Source: Ophioderma brevispina (Eukaryota; Echinodermata; Ophiuroidea; Amphilepidida; Ophiodermatidae). From it: 64,000 nucleotides of DNA. Where the stretch lies: contig JAMKCH010002965.1 of assembly GCA_023653785.1 (NCBI GenBank), positions 82,591-146,590 of the forward strand, in the 5' to 3' direction. How positions within the stretch are numbered: position 1 is the first letter of the stretch; each line of letters starts with the position of its first letter. This document shows, piece by piece, positions 13,122 through 24,282 of the stretch. The position numbers and the translations under genes were made by a program. The notes beneath the pieces are model-generated. The model did no database searches, had not been told where the DNA came from, and saw only the letters and a program-made list of their open reading frames with translations.

Positions 13122-13654
13122 GTATATACTTCCTGTGCATGATAGTGATGGTGTGCATTTCTGTTGTGGCAACTGTTTTTGTCATGCACCTTAGTGCAAT
13201 ATCACAACCTGTTCCAAAATGGGTGTAGCGTGTCTTCCTGCAAGTAATTCCTCGAATGATGTGTATGTCTTACAAGCAAATGGAAGACCCCATTCGATTT
13301 GAAAACGGTGATTTACACCCTCACCTCGATATTCGTTCTTCTCAAAAGTCGGCGATGGAATCAAGTATAGAAGATCGTCAAGCTAACAAACTTATCGCTC
13401 AATCTGTTCCCAATTTTACTTCAAAAGAGTTAAGTAAGGTCGTAGCTACTCTTGATGACATCAAGAATGACTTGGATTGTAAGAATTCTGATATGATGGA
13501 GCATTTGCAGTGGAGACGCATCTCGATAATTGTTGATCGGCTTCTTTTATACATTTTCATCTCATATGCTATAATTTGCACTTTGCTTCTCACCATCGAG
13601 ATTATTACCGGAAGTCAAGATGAATTTGATGCAGTTTTGCAGGACAGAAAATAA
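13122..13654 (+). pseudogene. nicotinic acetylcholine receptor subunit, TM3-TM4 exon, broken copy 1
   Basis: Encodes TM3 (CMIVMVCISVVATVFVMHL), the PVPKW start of the cytoplasmic loop, the loop with a conserved helix before TM4, and TM4 (WRRISIIVDRLLLYIFISYA). A TAG at 13226-13228 replaces a lysine codon directly after PKWV, where copy 2 has AAG. A 2-base loss near 13644 changes the C-terminus to QDRK and stops early, where copy 2 reads QDIENNWPW. Between these the frame is open: 13256-13654 covers the loop and TM4 without interruption, including the part that is shifted in copy 2. A tandem remnant of the last codons follows at about 13712-13755. The two lesions here plus the broken first exon make this a likely pseudogene. 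Confidence 0.8.
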
Positions 13655-14877
13655 TTGGTAGCTCCCAGCACTATGACATGGAGCCACAAGTGGATAGGGT
13701 TCTGGCTAGACGATGAATTTGATCCAGTTTTACATGACATTGGAATTAATTGGTAGCCCCCAGGATTATATAGATGACATGGAGCCACAAGTGTAGAGGA
13801 TTCTTGCTAGACGTGTAGATTACAGAAAATAATTATTATGTAGCGATACCAAAATAACAACAATAGTGTATACTCGAGTATGAGTTGTTGTGTGCGAAAT
13901 TATGGCCTATTGACCTAGATATGCCCAACCTATTTTGTAATACCCCTGTCGACACTCTTAGGTTTTATGTTTGTATATAGATGAACATTATTTTTTTTAT
14001 TGTGAAAGTGCAAACATGTGCTCTGTGTGTAGGCAATGACTGAATGCTAGGCATGTGATGGCAGCAAAACATATCATAGTTCCACTGTCTTTTCCTTTGT
14101 TTATGACAAAAGACGAGATTGTTTGCACATATTCATATGATTGCCCTGGATGTGCCGAAATTAAATTGAAATCGACGAAAATGTATGGAAATAAATTCTG
14201 GGGCGAAAAACATATTCACGAGATATGAAACATAGAAAACACGTAAGCTGAGAGTTACAAGGTTTTAACTGACATTTTGGGCTTTTGGTGAGATAAGAAT
14301 TTTGAACTTTAGATTTGCTAAGCTCTAAAATGATATACAGGGTGACCCGATAAAAACTTTACCCAAAATGAAAGTGATATTTTTCAACTTTTTATAATTT
14401 GATATCTGTGGATTTTATCATAAAAATGGGTAATTGAGCATATTGCGTGAAAAAAAGCTAATTTTGTTTGAAGGTTTTCCAAGATAATGACTGGTCCAAC
14501 GAACCATGAGGATGTCAGCAAAACAGACTTGTTCATGGGTATTTCATGATGGAATGATTAGTACTGTACACATCAATTGTTTTGGCAACCGGGCTTTTCA
14601 AATCTGAAATCATAGCATGCAGTTGTGCTAAATACCAGTTTTTCTGTCTTGTGTCAGGGCGGACTTTTCAAATCTAAAATCATAGTGTAGCGTGCAGTTG
14701 TGTTTAAAGCCAGGTATCTTTCTTGAACGAGAACTTTAAACATTCAAAGTGGGTACCCTCCCAATGATTTTGTCTACGACAGACCTAATGATCGCAGGAA
14801 AGTTGCAGTTTTAGCAACTGTTACGTGCAGGTAACAATAACCTAATTGGGCCCATTTCTATTGATGGGAATTTGAAT
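13655..14877. other. 3' flank of receptor copy 1 with remnants
   Basis: 13660-14000 matches the 3' flank of copy 2 (55485-55700), including the GTTTGTATATAGATGAA stretch. 14230-14340 resembles 53640-53760, an upstream intron segment of copy 2, so further receptor-block fragments are scattered here. At 14336 ATACAGGGTGACCCGATAAA looks like one end of a mariner-type element, but no matching right end was found. Confidence 0.5.
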
Positions 14878-15099
14878 GGTTCCGGTGTGAAAGCAGATAT
14901 AGTCGGGCGGGAGCCATAGTCCGGGCTACATAGACGACAACGGAATAAAGCGTGAAACTAATGTTGCGTGAGAGTCAACTGAATCAAGTGCCCTATTATA
15001 TTCTTTACCGTTGTAGCCGAACCATGAGTACGGCGGACTATAATACTTCTACACGGTTTTGGGGTGGATTATCCAAAATCATTAATCAACATTTGGAAC

Positions 15100-15235
15100 C
15101 AGAGTTGATCGGCTTTTTAACATTTTCATCTCTATGCGATAATTTGCATTTGTTTCTCTCCATCGAGATTATTACCGGAAGTAAATGAAAGGATGCAGTT
15201 TTGCAGGACATTGAAAATAACTGGCCATGGTAACC
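15100..15235 (+). pseudogene. nicotinic receptor TM4 and C-terminus fragment, third copy
   Basis: Nucleotide match to 55345-55484: it starts at the TTGATCGGCTT coding for IDRLL, runs through TM4 and CTCACCATCGAGATTATTAC-type sequence, then a damaged GSQDEFDA stretch (about nine bases missing), and ends GACATTGAAAATAACTGGCC with the same ATGGTAA stop context as copy 2. The C-terminus resembles copy 2 more than copy 1. It has no TM1-TM3 and no obvious exon start, so it cannot make a channel. Confidence 0.75.
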
Positions 15236-15470
15236 CCAGTATATACTAGAGTGTGCCAAAAAAGTGAAACATTTCAACAATTTATTTGAGAAAAGTAAAA
15301 GACTAGTAAAAAGCACTTTCAAGAAAAAGTGATACAGTTTCATGGGTAGAAAGGTTTCTTAGCTGACATAAAAATTTTTTTTTTTCCCCCCCCCCCCCCC
15401 CCCCCCCCCATTCCCAAAAATAAGCAAATTAGAGCAAAATTAGGAAGACTGTCGAATTCACATTGGGCCA

Positions 15471-15908
15471 CTACACTCTCTGTATTGGGAAGTTGTTCAG
15501 GAGAATGGCAGAGTGAAAGCTGTTGATTTCCTTGGATTTCATTGGAGTGATGTCGTATGTTGTTGGTGTTTGCTTGAGTTTTGCGGTCTTTTCTATAAGC
15601 TCACTCCATGTCTTGGTATATGTCACAATTTCATCTATTGTATTCTTGTTTGGTAAGCGAATATTGCTGAGAACACAACGATGGTTTCTGCCATGGCTTC
15701 TGGCTGAAGAAAGTGTCAATTTAATAAACACACCTTGATGGTGAATATGGCTGTTAATGGTTGCCGGGATGAGGACCATCCATCTTGAAACAATCCTAAT
15801 GTGTAACGATTTAACTTTATCTGAGGTAGAAATGCCAGATTTTTTTACAATCCATAGTACTATCTGAATCATCGAATGAATGCCTCGTATGGTACATAGT
15901 CTTTGCAA
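15471..15908 (-). other. 145-codon open frame, unrecognised
   Basis: An uninterrupted basic reading frame inside the inverted-repeat element. It has no signal peptide, no membrane segment and no motif I recognise. It could be chance in AT-rich DNA or a decayed element protein. Confidence 0.15.
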
Positions 15909-16229
15909 ATATTGACACGGGAAATATTTTTACTATTTTATACCGAATGTTGCACTTTTGGCAAACTATGGAGATAGTGCTGCAGCCACCAACCAGTTTA
16001 GCACAGAGGAGTACCGGTGGCCGGGTGATGGCGGGAGATATTTGTCAGCCGGATGCCTCATAGTCCGGAACAATGGTGAACAATCGAGGCAATCGATTCA
16101 GTGGCTCTCACGCAGCATTAGTTCCACGCTTTCTCCGTTGTCATCTATGGAGCCCGGACTATGAATCCAGGCGGACCATATCTCCTTTCACACCGGAATA
16201 ATTATCAACATTTGCATCATAGCTAAAAT

Positions 16230-16797
16230 TACCCGTAGGGATGTTTTTTTTTTTTTTTTTTTTTTTTACATGGAGTTCATGAAAAACAGGTGATGATAAA
16301 ATTAAACAGGTGGTGACAATTTGCATACGACGCCATTTATCAAAGTGGCAGCCATCTTAAAGCAAAAACACCATAGAGACAGTTTGGATCTTAAAATGTT
16401 TTTCTGGTAAAGGAGTTCAGTTAATATTCCCAAAAAAAAATATAACATGTTGCATGTGCAGATAGTTTCAAGATGGCGGACATCTAATTGACACCAACCT
16501 GAATCTTATTATATATAGCCTAGGAAGATGATGGAAATCGTTCTTTGACACACAATCAACCGTCATAGGCCTATATATTACGAAATGGAAGGTTTGTATC
16601 CAATTAAAATGTCAGCCATCTTTGAAAATATCGCACATGCAACATTATTAGTTGGGGATAATTGTTTTGAACCATTTTTTACACCAAACACTGCTGTTTT
16701 AGGTTTAAGATTGGTTCCATTTTGAAAATGGCGTCGTATGCAAATTGCCACCACTTTGAATATTGTCACCCTTCACCCGTTTTCATGAACTCTCATC
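16230..16797. mobile_element. inverted-repeat element of about 560 bp
   Basis: 16268-16350 (GAGTTCATGAAAAACAGGTG, then GCATACGACGCCATTT) is complementary to 16715-16795 (AAAATGGCGTCGTATGCAAA, then TTTTCATGAACTC). It is preceded by a run of about 24 T. The interior carries several AAGATGGCGG-type words. No coding sequence. Confidence 0.7.
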
Positions 16798-18109
16798 CTC
16801 CGGTCAATTTTAGCTATGATGACAAGGTTATTATTCCGGCCCTGTACCACTCTCCTAAAAATGGTTGGTGCTGCAGCACTTTATGGAGCTTTATGAAATT
16901 GATTCCGAGAAGGTGGAAATACGAAAAAACTTGAGTCAAAACAAATTCTGACAAAAGCTTTGGCACGCTTGTATCTGTATGTGTCAAAACAGTACCGTAA
17001 GCATGGTGAAGATTCGCGATCGATACGAAAATACGTACAGAGGAATAACCTGTATAGTTGATACTCTACAATAACTTTCTTCAGTACTAGATTTTAACAA
17101 TTTAAAGGTCATATTTTATAGTACTCTATTGTGAGACGCTAGTCCCAACCGTTTGTCACGTGATATGGCATACCAGCGAATACATATTACTAAACATTCG
17201 GTTATGTACTTGAAGGGTAACGTTAGTGACACCCATTAGGCCTTGTATGATCCAAAAGAAAGCCTGTTGAGTGATCTCAATAGGCAGTGATTTCGGATGT
17301 TAGGTTTGCCTCGGCCGTTTTACAAAAAGAAGGTTAACAATTTTTCTTGAAACGAATTTATATTTCAACTGATGCCAAAACTCACCGGAAATAATCAAAG
17401 AATAATAATATAACCAAACTTTGGAAGTTTTATCGACAATTTTGTAGGACTAATTTTACGTGTACAGGTTATCCGAATTCGCAAGTTTTAACACAATTTT
17501 CAAATATTGCAATAGTATAGTAAAGCTAATTAGCTTCATTTCTTCCTGTGGTACATGGAAAATCACTGGGTATAAAACAGCATAAGGGCTATGTAAGCAA
17601 TACACCACAATATCAGATCTAAATTGCATTATGAAAACGTAGTTGAGAAACAATATGTTATGATACACAGCCGAGGCACAGATGAAACGTAAACTATTTA
17701 ACAACAGGTAGACTACGGGCTACCAGACCCCCCTGAAACACCCCCGGGGATTTTGGAGAGACAACCATTTGTGAAGCTTATAAAATAAGCAACTGAAATC
17801 CGGTTGGCTGCAAAAATGCCCACCCGGGGTTTAAAATTGAGGGCGCGTTTCAAAATGGCGGCCAAAAATGCAACCAAACACCCTTCGGGAGAGAGAATCT
17901 CAGCTGCCTTCTCTCCTTCGCTCCCCTCCCCTCTCTTCCAGACGCCTCCCCCTGCCCTCCCCGCTTTTCCCCCCCAAGGCAGGCTTCTCCTCCATCCCTA
18001 TACTTTCACACGTCCCTCCCCTTCCCCATTTACCCGATTATAAGTACCAACATGCCTAACACAACACAGAAACATCACAGGCACTTTATTTGGTACCAAC
18101 AGATGGCTA
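16798..18109. other. no gene recognised; CT-rich tract at 17905-18035
   Basis: Mostly AT-rich. At 17905-18035 the plus strand becomes strongly pyrimidine-rich (TCTCCTTCGCTCCCCTCCCC). The 79- and 63-codon frames through it follow from this bias. Confidence 0.5.
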
Positions 18110-18560
18110 TGACCTCATCTTTCCATTGATAACCAAAATGAGACCAACATGCCTAGCACAACGTCACACATGACGCGAAAGTTCGCCAATATCCATTTTA
18201 GCAAAATTTGTCCCAATTACATAGACAACATAGGGGAGAAAATTCAATTTTTGCCAAAAAATGTTAGGAATATCCAATTTTATGCAGTTGTTGCTCTATT
18301 GAGGGAGAAAATGACTAGTTTTATAAAACTGAGAGCATTTTAGTGCTATAAAATGTTTGAGTCGTTAAAATTGCGAAATATCAATTTTCCAATCCCTATA
18401 TTCAGTACATGTATTTTCATAATTCCTAACATATGACGTCATAGTGACGTCATAATGGGGATGTTGGCACTTATTTACCAATGGAAAGAAGAAACTCTAA
18501 AGCTATCCTGTGGTACCAAATTTACAGGAATCGGATGTTCAGTAAGAAAATCAGGGGGGG
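18110..18560. mobile_element. half copy of the 11-kb foldback element
   Basis: Shares the right arm of the element at 11005-12030 in the same order: ACCAAAATGAGA, then ATGACGTCATAGTGACGTCA, CAATGGAAAGA, TGTGGTACCAAATTTACAGGA and GGATGTTCAGTAAGAAAAT. The palindromic core and left arm are missing or unrecognisable. It ends against a GGGGGGG stretch at 18555, where coding-like sequence begins. Confidence 0.7.
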
Positions 18561-18561
18561 G

Positions 18562-18900
18562 TCGGGAGTTTGTTACAAAACTGGCTCATGTAGACGAGGG
18601 CGAAGTCAACAGTGACAAGTATATCGATGCTTTCCTAAGACTTGGAAGATCCACTGATGTGCCAGAGTATTCGTATGGAGATTTGTTGCGGATGCACATC
18701 AGAAAATCCAATATCAAGCCCTGATGTTGGGACCAGGCAGATGTGGCAGAGCCAGAACTTCCTCCACCAGATGATCATGGTTGGAAGTTAAATGCTGGTG
18801 CACTCGATTCAAGTGGCCATCAGGAGTTGATGCCACAAGAGATGTCTGACATAATAGTATAGGAAAGAATAATTGATACAGAAGAAGACAATTAAAGATA
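18562..18900 (+). pseudogene. relic of an HGW-type invertebrate repeat-associated protein (tentative)
   Basis: One frame reads TKLAHVDEGEVNSDKYIDAF and continues LGRSTDVPEYSYGDLL to a stop at 18722. Past the stop the same frame continues DQADVAEPELPPPDDHGWKL, then MPQEMSDII, before another stop. The PPP-x-HGWxxxxGxL and MPxxxxDII pattern resembles proteins of many copies in invertebrate genomes that usually continue into a CNCK-type cysteine cluster. No such cluster is visible here. Two stops make it non-functional. The family assignment is from memory of the pattern and is weak. Confidence 0.35.
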
Positions 18901-19079
18901 TGACTCCAGAAGAGAAGGAGGAAAGAGAAGATTCCATTTGAATCAAAGGAGCTGCATTTAAGCTCGTTATATCAAGGGAAACAGATTGCTTAAAAGATGA
19001 CAATTGACATACAATGATATAAGAATGGAAATTTCTTATGATATCCAAACACCCAGCGGTTCTCAAATCTGATCTTAGC

Positions 19080-20345
19080 CAGAGGTGGGTACAATGTCTG
19101 GATGCCCATGCACTGCATGCTGCCCAAGGTCCTTGTCTGGCATTGTTGCACTACAGTGGGAGACCAAGAGATGCTCCAGTGTCCTGATCTGCTTCCAGGT
19201 AGGACTCACTTCTGCAAGAAAACCTTTGATCGGCCGATTCGGATCTCAATCAGCTGAGAAACCGCCAATCAAGGCCACGAGAAATCGCCTCAGAGGAAGA
19301 CGCCGCCCTAGGATCAATACCATAGATACCACTGGTTGACAGCAAGTCTTCTTTCCAAAGCCAAACTCCCCCAAATCCTTAGAGACTATTCAAAGGACCA
19401 GACTTGCCTAAGAACCTACCCCCGACCTAAGGCGGTCAGCAGCTGGTCTCTGTCCGAACATAGGGTGGGCCTCCATACAGATACTGGCAGCTTGCTCATG
19501 CATGCTACGCTGCTGCAGTATAAGTTTCCGCTGGAGTGGCCCGAAGACACCCCGCGACAAGCCGGCAGGACGCATCCAACGACGGGTCAAGCTTCTGGGA
19601 TGACCGTCCCATACAGGGCAAGCATACTTACCACAGGAGCAGACAGGGCCAGCGCCGTCGATCATCAGGGCATGCGGGGCACACAGGGTTGGTTAATGGG
19701 GAAAAGCCATTGTGGGGGTCGGGCAGCAGAGGCCCCGGAAGATCTTGCCGTGTAACATGTTCGAGTGCTTTCAGAGAGGGGTGATGTCCTTATATTGAAG
19801 CATATGAAGATGCTGACACGTGCGGGGGTCCACGAGGGAGCCCCAGAAGATCTTGGGTTTTCGCATGTTTTCAGGCCCATCCAGAGAGGCCTCTCGGGTA
19901 CTCACAATCATAAGAGATGAAGTATACTGCCCTGGCGGGGGCCAGGGTTCGGGCATGTGCCCCCCTCCAATTTGCCCATCCCTGTAGCACTGCTTCCGTG
20001 TGGGGTCTTATAAGTGAGGCAGTCCAAGGTGACTCTCCTAAGATAAACATGCTATCACGGTGATCCAGTGACGCCTGGTAAGACCCGCGCAGCGGAAAGC
20101 ATACACCTGGTGCCACGATGGACTTGCGCGCTTATGGTTCTAAAGGCCCTTTGAGTCTCCTTTGACATCTGCATCCTGTGCGCCACTTCCAAGATTGTCT
20201 TTCCAGACAAAAACGACAGGCTCCCGCATTCTCGGGCCGTGGTCGCTGGCACAGATGCCAAACAGGAGAGGCATGAGCACGCTCCACTGGGGCATTCCAC
20301 CCCTGATCCCAATAGACACAACCAAGCACCTGTGTGTGGAAGTAC
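19080..20345. other. GC-richer, coding-like relic, unassigned
   Basis: Base composition is clearly more GC-rich than on either side, and overlapping frames of 60-139 codons occur on both strands with frequent stops. The composition resembles the DIRS-like relic at 57-59 kb, but no reverse-transcriptase, RNase H or recombinase motif could be read. It may be a degraded retroelement or a decayed duplicate of a coding sequence. Confidence 0.3.
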
Positions 20346-22930
20346 GTTAGTAATTTTGAACCACAACTTAATGTGGACGCGTTTGGTCGCGTCGTACGCG
20401 TACACTCCTTACCTCAGTGACGCTCTCGCAAGCATGCATAGTAAGAGCTGTTGTCACTTCGTAACCATCCGTCAGCACATCAAGACTCAAGAAATCATGG
20501 TTATGCGGTTTTAAGGTGATCAGTGATTAGGAGGCTGTGGTTGTGGTCTAAAGTATAGTAAGTCATAGACAATTTTTACATAAAGCGCTCACTTATATAT
20601 AACTTAAACCAAAATACTTCATTTTTAAGTGTTACTTTACCTCAAACTTATCCACAGCGGGATGACAAAGTAATGACTAAGTAGGTGACACCGTGGATTT
20701 TGCCTTTCAAGAGGCATTTAATTGTGTAATAACGGTTGTTCATTGTTTTGCCGTGGCATTTTGAAATATGACGCAATCTAGAGGCAGGTTAAGCCTGCCA
20801 AAAGGTGCTGCAAACATTCTTGGGGTTGTTTTGGTGCGCCTAAGTAGTCACATAGTGCGACGAATTTGGATAAAAAATCAAGATATATGTCAAAAAAACG
20901 GGCATTAAGTGAATATTGGCCGACATTTGAAAAAAAGCGCCTCACTCTTTAACCCAGTATGCGATTTTGCAGACAACCTGATGTGAAGTATATGTATTAA
21001 GGTAGCTTTCCAAAAATAGTGGTCTCCCAAAACCCGGGGGGGTGCAGAGTTTCGGTTATGGGATCATGACCTAGGGTTGAATAGGAGCTTAATATCCCTC
21101 TTAGTATATAGTCCCAGTTATCCTGGCGATGTTGGAGTCTCGGTTATGTAACAGCGGGATTAAAGTCTGGCAATACACTGGATCATAAACAGAATTCGCG
21201 AATGACCTCATTGTCCATCTACCGTGTGATGATTGCCGTCGGTAATATTGTGTACTTGTGAAATGTTGATGCGCGGCAATCACCCTCAATAAGAGAATCT
21301 GGTATGTAAAGACCATGGTATTATAGTTTATTGATCCCCTGGGAGCCACTTGAATTCAAAGGTGAATATGACGCGTGAAACAAGAAAACGCGTAAAAGGA
21401 TGTCTTTTTTCGGCAACAAGCGATGAACGCGAGTACATTGATTAGGGTGTCAAAATCCGCCAATATGAAAAAGAGTATTTTTTGTCTACCCCTGACTTGT
21501 GATACTCAAATTAAGCCGAGACCAAAATCTAAAAAATATTGTTGTAAAGAAAGATAATAAAGGGTATATTAACGAAAAAATAACGATGCTTACTTTGTTT
21601 AGGTCGCAAAAAGTGACCCAATCTTGTTTAGGGTCAGGGTGGGAGGTCGGATTTATTTGGTATTCCTCGGAATTAGCACACTATATAAATGCCCAGGAAA
21701 CATGTAATATAGATTCTATGCGTGTTAAAGGTTAATGATACGGTATTTTCTGTCTATAACGGGGTGTGCGGAAAACGGTTACTGCCAAAAGGGGCCAAAC
21801 AAATATTTTAAAACGAATCTTATACGTTAACTTCCGAAAATTGCGATCTAAACTATGAAATGAGGGTCTTTGGAAAGGAAATTGAGCAAAATGTGGTTCG
21901 ATATAAGCCAAACTCTGTCAATACGTCGGGTATACGTTGTTGCAAGAGCGCTTAGTCTATGTGCGTTTGTATACGTTTATGTTGTGGCTCGGACCCGTGG
22001 ATCACATAGGAGTGGTAGGACCCCATATACGTAAGAAAGAGACTAAATTGCGAATAAATAACTTTCTCAGCAGTCTAGGGATTTTTGACAATGGCTGCGA
22101 AAAATGAATTGTTCAAATGCATTTTTACTCCAAATGTCTTCTACGCAATAAAAGTGCGCCGAAACAAAATTGCTTAAATGATGTCTTCTTGCGTATGGTT
22201 AAAAATCTGAATAATCATCAAGCGTTTGGAGAACGAAATCAATCAGGCCTATTAATACAGATTTTAGAGATTTTTTTTTCATAGAGCTCCACAGGAGCCT
22301 GCAACCTCCCAAATCCCAAATCTTAGTATCGAACATCGGGCGTACTCCCCCCTGGTTTAGGGTATGTTTTTAGTCGGTGGACATACTGTTAGGGGTTTTT
22401 TTGGGTGCCGTTTTGAGTCCTTGTTCACGCATCAATCCACCTTTGAATACAGTGCCACACACCCCCGGGTTCTACTGATTGATCCAATAAATTGCGAGTC
22501 AGTGCTAAAGGTATGCATACGCATATTGATCATTATAAATAGTAAGAAACGTTTCCAGTATCGAGGACGTATTTGTCTCACAAAACATATGGTAATTGGT
22601 TTGATTCATTCAGCATTGGTAATAAAATTTAAAAATGTGTTCATATCTTGCTTTCTTTTTTATAAAGCACAAAAAATAAGTCGGCAGAGGCAAGATGTTT
22701 TACGGGACATACTTGACATAGCGTCAAGCTTGAACACACTTATTTATTTAAATTTTACGCTACTTTGGTATTGTGTAGTATAGTAGATTCAACCATTGTC
22801 ACCAGAGGGGGGAAATATTTGCGACAGCGATTGCTTTATAGCGTCCGATGTTCACCCCCCCAACATTCGAGATATGTCAGGCAATTCGCACTCACACAGC
22901 ATTTTAAACAATGAACAGTTTGATATTTAT
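20346..22930. other. no gene recognised
   Basis: Unique-looking sequence with short frames only. The frame at 22364-22783 (139 codons) ends in a hydrophobic stretch (DIASSLNTLIYLNFTLLWYC) that might span a membrane. I do not recognise it and see no supporting exon or promoter. Confidence 0.4.
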
Positions 22931-23838
22931 TAATCTTTCCCTGGAGACGGCCAGCGCACGATAGTGTTGAAAACAACAAACAATGTGCGCTTGGCCCGGA
23001 TTCGAACCGGGCTCCTTTCCGACTGAGCTATCAAGGGAGGGTTGGCCAAAGAGGAGCGATGATATGATCTATAGGTGTTAGGTTCGAAGGTGTTCCTGCG
23101 CTTCCTAGGAATAGCATTCTAACGTTTATTTACAGACACGATTTTTATATTGTTTGAAATTGTTAACTACTTAGTTCTCCAGGAGACAAGGATTGTATAT
23201 TATTAACCTTTCCATGGAGACGGCCAGCGCACGATAGTGCTAAAAAACCATGTGCGCTTGGCCGTATCGAACAGTCGTCGACCTTCGTATTATATGCACG
23301 ACGCTCTACCGACTGAGATATCAAGGAAGGGTTGGTAAAGGAGCGATTAGATATTATCTATAGGGTTAGGTTCGAAAGGTTGTCACTCTCGCTTTTCCCG
23401 CCTTGATAGCATACTGAACTATTAGTTACACGATTTTTATATTTTGTTTGAAATTTTAACTATCTAGCTTCTCAGGTGACAAGGATGTATATTTATCAAC
23501 TCGTTCCCTGGAGACGTGCCAGGCGCGGCCGTATTGGTGAAAAAAAAACCTGTGAGCTTGGCGAGATTCGAACCGCGACCTTAATATTACATGCCGACGC
23601 TCTAACCGACGGAGCTATCAGGCAGGGTTGGTAGAGGAGCGATAGATATCATCTCTATAGGATAGCGTTAGGTTCGAAAGGTGTCCTCGCTTTCCTAGCG
23701 GCGATAGCATCTGAACACCTGTATATTTACATATCGTTTTCTCTATTTTGTCTTTGAAATTTTAACACCTCAGTTTGCCGGTAGACAAGGATGTATAATT
23801 TATTAACTCTTTCCCTGGAGACGATCAGCGCACGATAG
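22931..23838 (-). repeat. tandem array of tRNA-like units, about 270-310 bp each
   Basis: Three full units and the start of a fourth. Each starts CCCTGGAGACGGCCAGCGCA (or variant) and carries a minus-strand tRNA-like sequence at about 22988-23036, 23255-23328 and 23553-23625. On the minus strand unit 1 has an A-box-like TAGCTCAGTCGG and a B-box-like GGTTCGAATCC. Units 2 and 3 keep GTAGAGCGTCGGCATGTAAT-type sequence, giving a Thr(TGT)-like anticodon region. Acceptor-stem pairing is poor, so these are tRNA-derived repeats rather than working tRNAs. The remaining 200 bp per unit is a shared spacer with TTAGGTTCGAAAGGTGT. A related array starts at 63.8 kb. Confidence 0.8.
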
Positions 23839-23917
23839 TGTTAGGTTTGTGATCAGTTGAAAAATGTCATTGTAATATTAAAAATTCAGGCTCATCTGGT
23901 ACATTGAACATTGTGTT

Positions 23918-24282
23918 TTAAAGACACTATCGTGGATTTGCTACATCAGCAAATCGAAAAAAAAAAATCAAAATAAGATTTTCTGCATGTCAGTAACGAG
24001 TACAGGTATCCTAAAATACCCTGCAAATTATAAGACCAGAAGCAACCATAATAAGGACAGAATCAGAGATTTTCGTCCTTACTGTCCGAACGCGACACTT
24101 ACTAAAACGTAATTGACCAATGGAGATCTATCTCGAACACTGCACAGTGTCCTATCCTTTTCTCGTTAATTCTACAGCTTGTAAAAGGTAATAATTATGA
24201 GAATTCTACAGACTATCCTTCACTTTGAAGCCTTTTCCTGCAAAATTGCAAATATTTTTCAAAATCACTGATGTGTCTTTAA
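23918..24282. mobile_element. TTAA-bounded MITE, family a, copy 1
   Basis: 365 bp with ends TTAAAGACACTATCGTGGAT on the left and ATCACTGATGTGTCTTTAA on the right, which are imperfect inverted repeats. AT-rich interior with no coding. The same order of segments (GAGTACAGGTATCCT, then CTGTCCG, then TATCCTTCACTTT) recurs at 41610-41894. Confidence 0.85.

Larger units (their letters stand above)
14878..16195. mobile_element. inverted-repeat element containing a receptor exon fragment
   Basis: TTCCGGTGTGAAAG at 14879 pairs with CTTTCACACCGGAA near 16190. The complementary arms run about 200 bp (14879-15075 and 15980-16192) and share CATAGTCCGGGCT and ACTAATGTTGCGTGAGAG-type segments. Between them are a receptor TM4 fragment (15100-15235), a pure C tract of 24 bases (15386-15409) and a 145-codon unrecognised minus-strand frame. 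No transposase is recognised. The arrangement fits a non-autonomous DNA transposon that has captured gene sequence, or an insertion of inverted repeats around a pre-existing duplicate. Confidence 0.65.

Noticed and set aside
14336..14370. A complete mariner element
   Set aside because: Only one end-like sequence (ATACAGGGTGACCC) was found and no partner.
9420..17860. Repeated AAGATGGCGG words as YY1-type promoters
   Set aside because: They occur in repeats and inverted elements, with no gene start beside them.
19408..20405. Several 60-139 codon frames as a host gene
   Set aside because: Frames overlap on both strands with stops and no recognisable domain. Listed only as an unassigned relic.
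22364..22783. Receptor or GPCR exon
   Set aside because: The hydrophobic C-terminal stretch is suggestive, but no conserved motif matches.
22988..23625. Functional tRNA genes
   Set aside because: Box-like motifs are good but the acceptor stems do not pair and the units differ by many changes, so I call them tRNA-derived repeats.
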